Assembly (NCBI RefSeq): GCF_014650555.1
Contig: NZ_BMVE01000016.1
Span: forward strand, 1 to 64,000
Source of the DNA: Streptomyces goshikiensis
GTDB lineage: Bacteria > Actinomycetota > Actinomycetes > Streptomycetales > Streptomycetaceae
Reading direction: 5' to 3'
Length of the DNA stretch: 64,000 nucleotides
The translations under genes and the position numbers were made by a program. The notes beneath the pieces were generated by a model that was not told where the DNA came from, did no database searches, and saw only the letters and a program-made list of their open reading frames with translations. Shown piece by piece: positions 59,473 through 64,000 of this stretch. Numbering within the stretch: position 1 is the stretch's first letter; each line of letters opens with the position of its first letter.

Positions 59473-60852
59473 TCAGCCCGCCTGCGGCCCGAACTCCCCC
59501 GTCAGCAGCAGCTTCTTCTGCGGCTTGCCCATCGCGTTGCGCGGCACCGCCGCCACGAAGCGCACCTCGCGCGGCCGCTTGTGGACGGAGAGGTGCGCGG
59601 CGACAAACTCCGTGAGCTCGGCGCCCGTCACCCCCTCGGCGACGACGAAGGCCACGATCCGCTGCCCCAGGTCCGCGTCCGGAACGCCCACCACCGCGGC
59701 CTCGCTGACCCGGGGGTGGTCCAGCAGCGCGTTCTCGATCTCGCCCGCGCCGATCCGGTAGCCACCCGACTTGATCATGTCGATGGAGGCCCGGCCCACG
59801 ATGCGGTGCACCCCGTCCGCCGGGTCCACGGCCGCGATGTCCCCCGTACGGAACCAGCCGTCCTGCGTGTACGCGGCGGCGGTCGCCTCCGGGCGGCCCA
59901 GGTACCCCGAGAACAACGTCGGCCCGGTGAGCTGGAGTTCCCCGATCTCGGCACCCGTCTCGGCCGCGATCCGGGTACGGATGCCGGGCAGCGGGGTGCC
60001 GACCGTGCCCGGCCGGACCTCGCCGCCCGCGCGGCCGCTGACGGTGATCAGCGTCTCCGTCATCCCGTAGCGCTCCACGGGCCGCAGCCCGGTCAGCCGT
60101 TCCAGGTCCCGGAACACCGGCGCGGGCAGGGCCGCGCTCCCCGAGACCAGCAGCCGCGCCCCGCCGAGCGCCTCGGCGGCCGGCGCGTCGGCGGCGATCC
60201 GGGACCACACGGTGGGCACTCCGAAGTACAGGCTCCCGCCCGCCTCCGCGTAGGCCTGCGGGGTCGGCCGCCCGGTGTGCACGAGACGGCTGCCGCTGCG
60301 CAGCGCCCCGAGCACGCCGAGCACCAGCCCGTGGACGTGGAACAGCGGCAGCCCGTGCACCAGGGTGTCCTCGGCGCTCCACTGCCAGGCCTCGGCCAGC
60401 GCGTCCAGGTCGGCGGCGATCGCCGCACCGGTCAGCACCACCCCCTTGGGCGCGCCGGTGGTACCGGAGGTGTACAGCACGAGCGCCGGATCCTCGGGAG
60501 CGGCCCCAGGAGCGGCCGCCGCCCCGGCCCCCGGCCCCGCCGAACCGGAGGAGCGCCGGTCGAAGTCCACGTCGGTCAGCACCGCCCCGGAGTCCCGCAG
60601 GATGTGCTCCCGCTCGGCGGGCCCGGCATCGGGCGGCAGCGGTACGAAGGGCACCCCGGCCAGCAGCCCCCCGACGGCCGCCGCGACGGTCTCCAGCGAG
60701 GCCGTCGCCGTCACCGCGAAGGCGGGGGCCCCGGCCACGTCGGCGGCCACCGCGCGCGCCGCGCCCAGCAGTTCCTCGTAGGAGGCGGTCCGTCCGGCGA
60801 CGCTGAGCGCGTCCTTCCGGTCTCCGTACACCCCATCCAGCGCGGTCAGCAC
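59473..60852 (-). CDS. Malonyl-CoA/acyl-CoA synthetase (MatB-like)
   Basis: 459-residue ANL enzyme: LYTSGTTGAPKGVVLT, VERYGMTETLITVSGR, GWFRTGDIAAVD and IDMIKSGGYRIGAGEIE, with RNAMGKPQKK carrying the catalytic Lys, as in Streptomyces MatB proteins that form malonyl- or methylmalonyl-CoA. GTG start after AGGAGG. Convergent with the SDR gene and outside the apparent cluster operons. It is likely a housekeeping gene but could supply extender units. Confidence 0.82.
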   Translation of the reverse strand: MLTALDGVYGDRKDALSVAGRTASYEELLGAARAVAADVAGAPAFAVTATASLETVAAAVGGLLAGVPFVPLPPDAGPAEREHILRDSGAVLTDVDFDRRSSGSAGPGAGAAAAPGAAPEDPALVLYTSGTTGAPKGVVLTGAAIAADLDALAEAWQWSAEDTLVHGLPLFHVHGLVLGVLGALRSGSRLVHTGRPTPQAYAEAGGSLYFGVPTVWSRIAADAPAAEALGGARLLVSGSAALPAPVFRDLERLTGLRPVERYGMTETLITVSGRAGGEVRPGTVGTPLPGIRTRIAAETGAEIGELQLTGPTLFSGYLGRPEATAAAYTQDGWFRTGDIAAVDPADGVHRIVGRASIDMIKSGGYRIGAGEIENALLDHPRVSEAAVVGVPDADLGQRIVAFVVAEGVTGAELTEFVAAHLSVHKRPREVRFVAAVPRNAMGKPQKKLLLTGEFGPQAG

Positions 60853-60913
60853 GCGAAGCCTCCTCGGTCACTCCGGCAACACAGGAGCCCAGGCTACGGC
60901 GCCGGTCGCACAC

Positions 60914-60950
60914 CCGGACGGCCCGGGCACCTTCTCCCCGGGCCGTCCGG
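60914..60950 (-). terminator. Strong hairpin downstream of gdhA
   Basis: CCGGACGGCCCGGG (60914-60927) and its exact complement (60937-60950), 14-bp perfect stem, 9-nt loop, 72 bp beyond the gdhA stop. Probable terminator. Confidence 0.75.
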
Positions 60951-61021
60951 CACTTCAGCCGTGCGTCAGCCGTGCTTCGGCCGTGCCGGCCGCGCGTCGG
61001 CGGAGCGCCGCCGGCGCGCGA

Positions 61022-62377
61022 TCAGATGACGCCCTGCGCCAGCATCGCGTCCGCGACCCGCTCGAAGCCGGCGATGTTCGCGCCGACGACGTAGTCCCCC
61101 GGCGCCCCGTACCGCTCGGCGGTCTCGTGCGCGACGGTGTGGATGGACCGCATGATCCCGGCCAGTTCGTCCTCGACGCGCTGCTCGCTCCAGGCGACCC
61201 GCCCCGCGTTCTGGGCCATCTCCAGCGCGCTCACCGCGACCCCGCCCGCGTTGGCGGCCTTGCCGGGCCCGAACGCGACCCCGGCCTCCTGCAGGATCCG
61301 TACGGCCTCGGGGGTGGTGGGCATGTTGGCGCCCTCGGAGACCGCCTTGACCCCGCCCGCGACGAGGGCGCGGGCGTCCCGCGCCTCCAGCTCGTTCTGC
61401 GTGGCGGAGGGGAACGCGACGTCCGCCGGGACGTCCCAGACCCGGCCCCCGGACACGAAGCGGGCCGAGGACCCGCGCCGCGCCGCGTACTCGCTGACGC
61501 GGCCGCGCTCGACCTCCTTGATCTGCTTCAGCAGGGCGAGGTCGATGCCCTTGTCGTCGACGACGTAGCCCTCGGAGTCCGAGCAGGTCAGCGGGTTGGC
61601 GCCGAGCCGCTGGAGCTTCTCGATGGTGTAGAGGGCGACGTTGCCGGAGCCGGAGACGACCGCGCTCAGGCCGTCCAGCGCCTCGCCCCGGACGGCGAGC
61701 ATCTCGGCGGCGAAGAGCACGCTGCCGTAGCCGGTGGCCTGCGGGCGGATCGCGGAGCCGCCCCAGCCCTGGCCCTTGCCGGTGAGCACGCCGGCTTCCC
61801 AGCGGTTGGTGATGCGCCGGTACTGGCCGAAGAGGTAGCCGATCTCCCGGCCGCCGACACCGATGTCCCCGGCGGGCACGTCGGTGTGCTCGCCGATGTG
61901 GCGGTGCAGTTCGGTCATGAAGGACTGACAGAAGCGCATGACCTCGGCGTCGGACTTGCCGTGCGGGTCGAAGTCGCTGCCGCCCTTGCCGCCGCCGATC
62001 CCGAGGCCGGTCAGGGCGTTCTTGAAGATCTGCTCGAAGCCGAGGAACTTCACCACGCCGATGTCCACCGACGGGTGGAAGCGCAGGCCGCCCTTGTACG
62101 GGCCGAGCGCGCTGTTGAACTCGACCCGGTAGCCGCGGTTGACGTGGACTCGGCCCCGGTCGTCCTGCCACGGGACGCGGAAGAGGATCTGCCGCTCGGG
62201 CTCGGTGAGCCGCTCCACCAGCGCCACGGCCGGGTCGGCGTACTCGGGGCGGGCGGCGAACACGGGGGCCAGGGTCTCCAGTACTTCCCGTACCGCCTGG
62301 TGGAACTCGGGCTGCGCCGGGTTGCGCCGCTCGATGTCTGCCCGCAGTGCTTCCAGCCTGTCCTTCTGATCCTTCAC
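61022..62377 (-). CDS. gdhA: NADP-type glutamate dehydrogenase
   Basis: 451-residue hexameric-type glutamate dehydrogenase: GPYKGGLRFHPSVD (substrate-binding and catalytic Lys region), GGGKGGSDFDPHGKSD, and the Rossmann segment VVSGSGNVALYTIEKL. It interconverts 2-oxoglutarate plus ammonia and glutamate. GTG start at 62377 follows TGGAGGGA; longer in-frame extensions lack a site. Standard length for the family. Likely core metabolism rather than cluster. Confidence 0.95.
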   Translation of the reverse strand: MKDQKDRLEALRADIERRNPAQPEFHQAVREVLETLAPVFAARPEYADPAVALVERLTEPERQILFRVPWQDDRGRVHVNRGYRVEFNSALGPYKGGLRFHPSVDIGVVKFLGFEQIFKNALTGLGIGGGKGGSDFDPHGKSDAEVMRFCQSFMTELHRHIGEHTDVPAGDIGVGGREIGYLFGQYRRITNRWEAGVLTGKGQGWGGSAIRPQATGYGSVLFAAEMLAVRGEALDGLSAVVSGSGNVALYTIEKLQRLGANPLTCSDSEGYVVDDKGIDLALLKQIKEVERGRVSEYAARRGSSARFVSGGRVWDVPADVAFPSATQNELEARDARALVAGGVKAVSEGANMPTTPEAVRILQEAGVAFGPGKAANAGGVAVSALEMAQNAGRVAWSEQRVEDELAGIMRSIHTVAHETAERYGAPGDYVVGANIAGFERVADAMLAQGVI

Positions 62378-62681
62378 GTGTGTCCCTCCAGGGGTTCCGT
62401 GGTTCCGTGCTTCCGGGCTGCGGAAACGTTCTTCCGTATCGCGGTTCCCAAACGGGAGGCTACCGCGCGATGCCCCGGCCGGAAACATCCTCATCGATCA
62501 CACCCGGCAGGAAGCTTTCCTACTCATAAGACCAACAGCCTTGACGATTAGATGACCTGCGCATGACCAGCGGCAGACCGGAAGACCAGCCGCAGACCAC
62601 CCGCGGGCGGGTCCGCCGGGGTCCGTGACCGTGATCGGAACGGGCCAACGGGCCCGCCGCGCTTGCCAGTAGGGTGCCGTC
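62378..62681. other. Intergenic region, gdhA/GNAT divergent promoters
   Basis: 304 bp between divergent genes. Somewhat lower GC near 62500-62560. I see no ORF, repeat or operator with adequate support. Confidence 0.5.
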
Positions 62682-63185
62682 ATGAGCACCTCCCCACTGC
62701 GCCTGGAGCCGGTCACCGTGGCGAACTTCGACACGGTGTGCGCGATACAGGTCCGCCCCGACCAGGCACATCTCGTCTCACCCGTGGTCAAGTCCCTGGC
62801 CGAGGCCTATGTCAACGGCGACTGCGCCTGGCCGCGCGCCATCGTCGACGGCGACGAGGTCGTCGGCTTCGTGATGGCCTTCATCGACATCGCCTGGAAC
62901 CCGGCCGCGGACCCCGGCGACATCCGCTCCGGCATCTGGCGCCTGAACATCAGCGCCGACCGCCAGGGCAAGGGCTACGGCCGCTTCGCGGTCGAGGCCG
63001 TCACCGCCGAACTCCGCCGCCGGGGCGCCGACCGCGCGTACGTCACCTGGGAACCGGGCCCCGGTACGCCCAAGCCCTTCTACCTCGGCCTCGGATTCCG
63101 CTCCACCGGCGAGCGGAGCGGCGGCCAGTCCGTCGCCGTACTGCCCCTGGCCGCCGGGCAGTACGACGCGGTGGACGCCCGCTAG
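62682..63185 (+). CDS. GNAT acetyltransferase (SpeG/BltD-like)
   Basis: 167-residue GNAT protein. LRLEPVTVANFDTVCAIQV opens the fold, ISADRQGKGYGRFAVEAV is the acetyl-CoA pyrophosphate-binding Q/RxxGxG/A motif, and FYLGLGFRSTGE is the C-terminal motif B. It resembles diamine/spermidine acetyltransferases. Its stop overlaps the convergent AraC gene end by 4 nt. Substrate unconfirmed. Confidence 0.85.
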   Translation: MSTSPLRLEPVTVANFDTVCAIQVRPDQAHLVSPVVKSLAEAYVNGDCAWPRAIVDGDEVVGFVMAFIDIAWNPAADPGDIRSGIWRLNISADRQGKGYGRFAVEAVTAELRRRGADRAYVTWEPGPGTPKPFYLGLGFRSTGERSGGQSVAVLPLAAGQYDAVDAR

Positions 63186-64000
63186 GCTCCGGGCAGTACG
63201 ACCGTCCGCGCCGCCCCCGGCATCAGCGGTGGGACGGGCTGGGCACCGGCGCCCGTCCGGAACTCCTGCGGACTGACGCCCCGGACCCGCTTGAAGGCCG
63301 TCGACAGCGCGAACGCCGATCCGTAGCCCACCCGCCGGGCCACCGTCGCCACCGTCGCGTCCGGCTCCCGCAGCAGATCCGCGGCGAGCGCGAGCCTCCA
63401 GCCCGTCAGGTACGCCATCGGCGGCTCCCCGACCAGCTCGGTGAACCGGCGTGCCAGCGAGGCCCGGGAGACCCCGGCCTTGACCCCGAGCTCCTCCACC
63501 GTCCAGCCGTGGGCCGGGTTCTCGTGGAGCATCCGCAGCGCCGGGCCGACCACCGGGTCGCCCTGCGCCCGGTACCAGGCCGGGGCCCCCGAGCCGGGGT
63601 CAGCGAGCCAGGTGCGCAGGACCCCGATGAGCAACAGGTCCAGCAGCCGGTCCAGGACGATCTCCTGCCCCGGCTCGTCCCGGGAGATCTCCGAGGCGAG
63701 CAGCCCGATCAGCGTGGCGTCGGCGGCCGCGGCGGGCCGTACCAGGACCGTCGGCAGCGCGCTCAGCAGCCGGCGGCCGATCTCGCTCGGCGCCTGGTAG
63801 GTGCCGCTCAGCATCACCGCCGACCCCGCGTCCTGGAACTCCGCGCCCCAGGTGCGCACGCCCAGCGCCATGCTCTCGCTGACGTCCTCGCCCGCCCCGG
63901 TGGTACACCGCTGCTCGGGGTCCACCGTGATCTGCACCGGGGTGTCCGGCGCGTCGCCGATCGTGTAGGGCTCGGGCCCCCGTATGACGGCCACGTCCCC
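63182..64000 (-). CDS. AraC-family regulator (N-terminus beyond window)
   Basis: Reads leftward from outside the window; 272 codons visible. The N-terminal part is the end of an AraC-binding cupin domain (VAVIRGPEPYTIGDAPDTPV). The C-terminal AraC HTH pair is complete (WTVEELGVKAGVSRASLARRFTELVGEPPMAYLTGWRL and VATVARRVGYGSAFALSTAFKRVRGVSPQEFR). GTG 63994 corresponds to a Val inside the cupin, not a start. Confidence 0.9.
   Translation of the reverse strand, partial: GDVAVIRGPEPYTIGDAPDTPVQITVDPEQRCTTGAGEDVSESMALGVRTWGAEFQDAGSAVMLSGTYQAPSEIGRRLLSALPTVLVRPAAAADATLIGLLASEISRDEPGQEIVLDRLLDLLLIGVLRTWLADPGSGAPAWYRAQGDPVVGPALRMLHENPAHGWTVEELGVKAGVSRASLARRFTELVGEPPMAYLTGWRLALAADLLREPDATVATVARRVGYGSAFALSTAFKRVRGVSPQEFRTGAGAQPVPPLMPGAARTVVLPGA

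Overview
The window is chromosomal DNA of a Streptomyces or close relative. Support for this: very high GC, GTG/TTG starts with AGGAG-type ribosome binding sites, A-factor-type (gamma-butyrolactone, GBL) signalling genes, a StrR-type regulator, Tat-exported flavo-oxidases and class II DAHP synthase. No rRNA, tRNA, CRISPR array or insertion sequence was seen. Most of the window (about 5.3-59.4 kb) reads as one large biosynthetic gene cluster. It is flanked on the right by housekeeping-type genes (malonyl-CoA synthetase, glutamate dehydrogenase, GNAT, AraC) and on the left by a methionine/SAM-cycle operon (metH-metF-ahcY).

Layout. (1) 1-5309: metH>metF>ahcY on the minus strand, overlapping one another; ahcY runs off the left edge. 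(2) 5366-11526: a shortened ketosynthase/chain-length-factor-like gene, a NAD-dependent epimerase-like gene, an AfsA-type GBL synthase, an atypical orphan response regulator and two TetR regulators, with several ARE-like operators. (3) 11803-25349: a secreted FAD oxidase, then a long minus-strand operon with the gene order of bacterial polyyne cassettes (thioesterase, fatty acyl-AMP ligase, desaturase, desaturase, ACP, desaturase, hydrolase, rubredoxin, P450), continuing into an MFS exporter, an unknown protein and an SDR. (4) 25553-38545: a minus-strand operon for chorismate-derived aromatics: LuxE-like and LuxC-like enzymes, DAHP synthase, aminodeoxychorismate synthase, benzoate-CoA-ligase-like enzyme, another AMP ligase, aromatic monooxygenase, aminodeoxychorismate-lyase-like enzyme and a second secreted FAD oxidase. 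(5) 38954-41297: a plus-strand operon of AhpD-like, chorismate-lyase-like and second monooxygenase genes. (6) 41395-42462: a StrR-type activator. (7) 42558-53554: a minus-strand operon with the aspartate-nitrosuccinate pair (CreE-like flavoenzyme and CreD-like lyase) for nitrous acid, plus O-methyltransferase, TauD-type dioxygenase, AMP ligase, thermostable-hemolysin-family protein, amidase, old yellow enzyme and methyltransferase. A divergent MarR gene and an AT-rich operator-like region sit at its head. (8) 53793-59438: MarR, DsbA-like, two GBL-receptor-type TetR genes, a second AfsA and an SDR.

How the genes may work together. Chorismate could be drawn into 4-aminobenzoate (PabAB plus PabC-like lyase) and 4-hydroxybenzoate (chorismate-lyase-like). 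These acids can be activated by CoA/AMP ligases, reduced (LuxE/LuxC-like) or hydroxylated (two flavin monooxygenases). Aspartate would supply nitrous acid, a known reagent for diazo and N-N bond formation on arylamines. The polyyne cassette would supply a terminal-alkyne fatty acyl chain on its own ACP. No modular PKS or NRPS is present. The combination of a polyyne cassette, 4-aminobenzoate supply and nitrous-acid supply under one GBL/MarR/StrR regulatory umbrella is the main candidate for an undescribed system. Whether it makes one hybrid molecule or two products cannot be decided from sequence alone.
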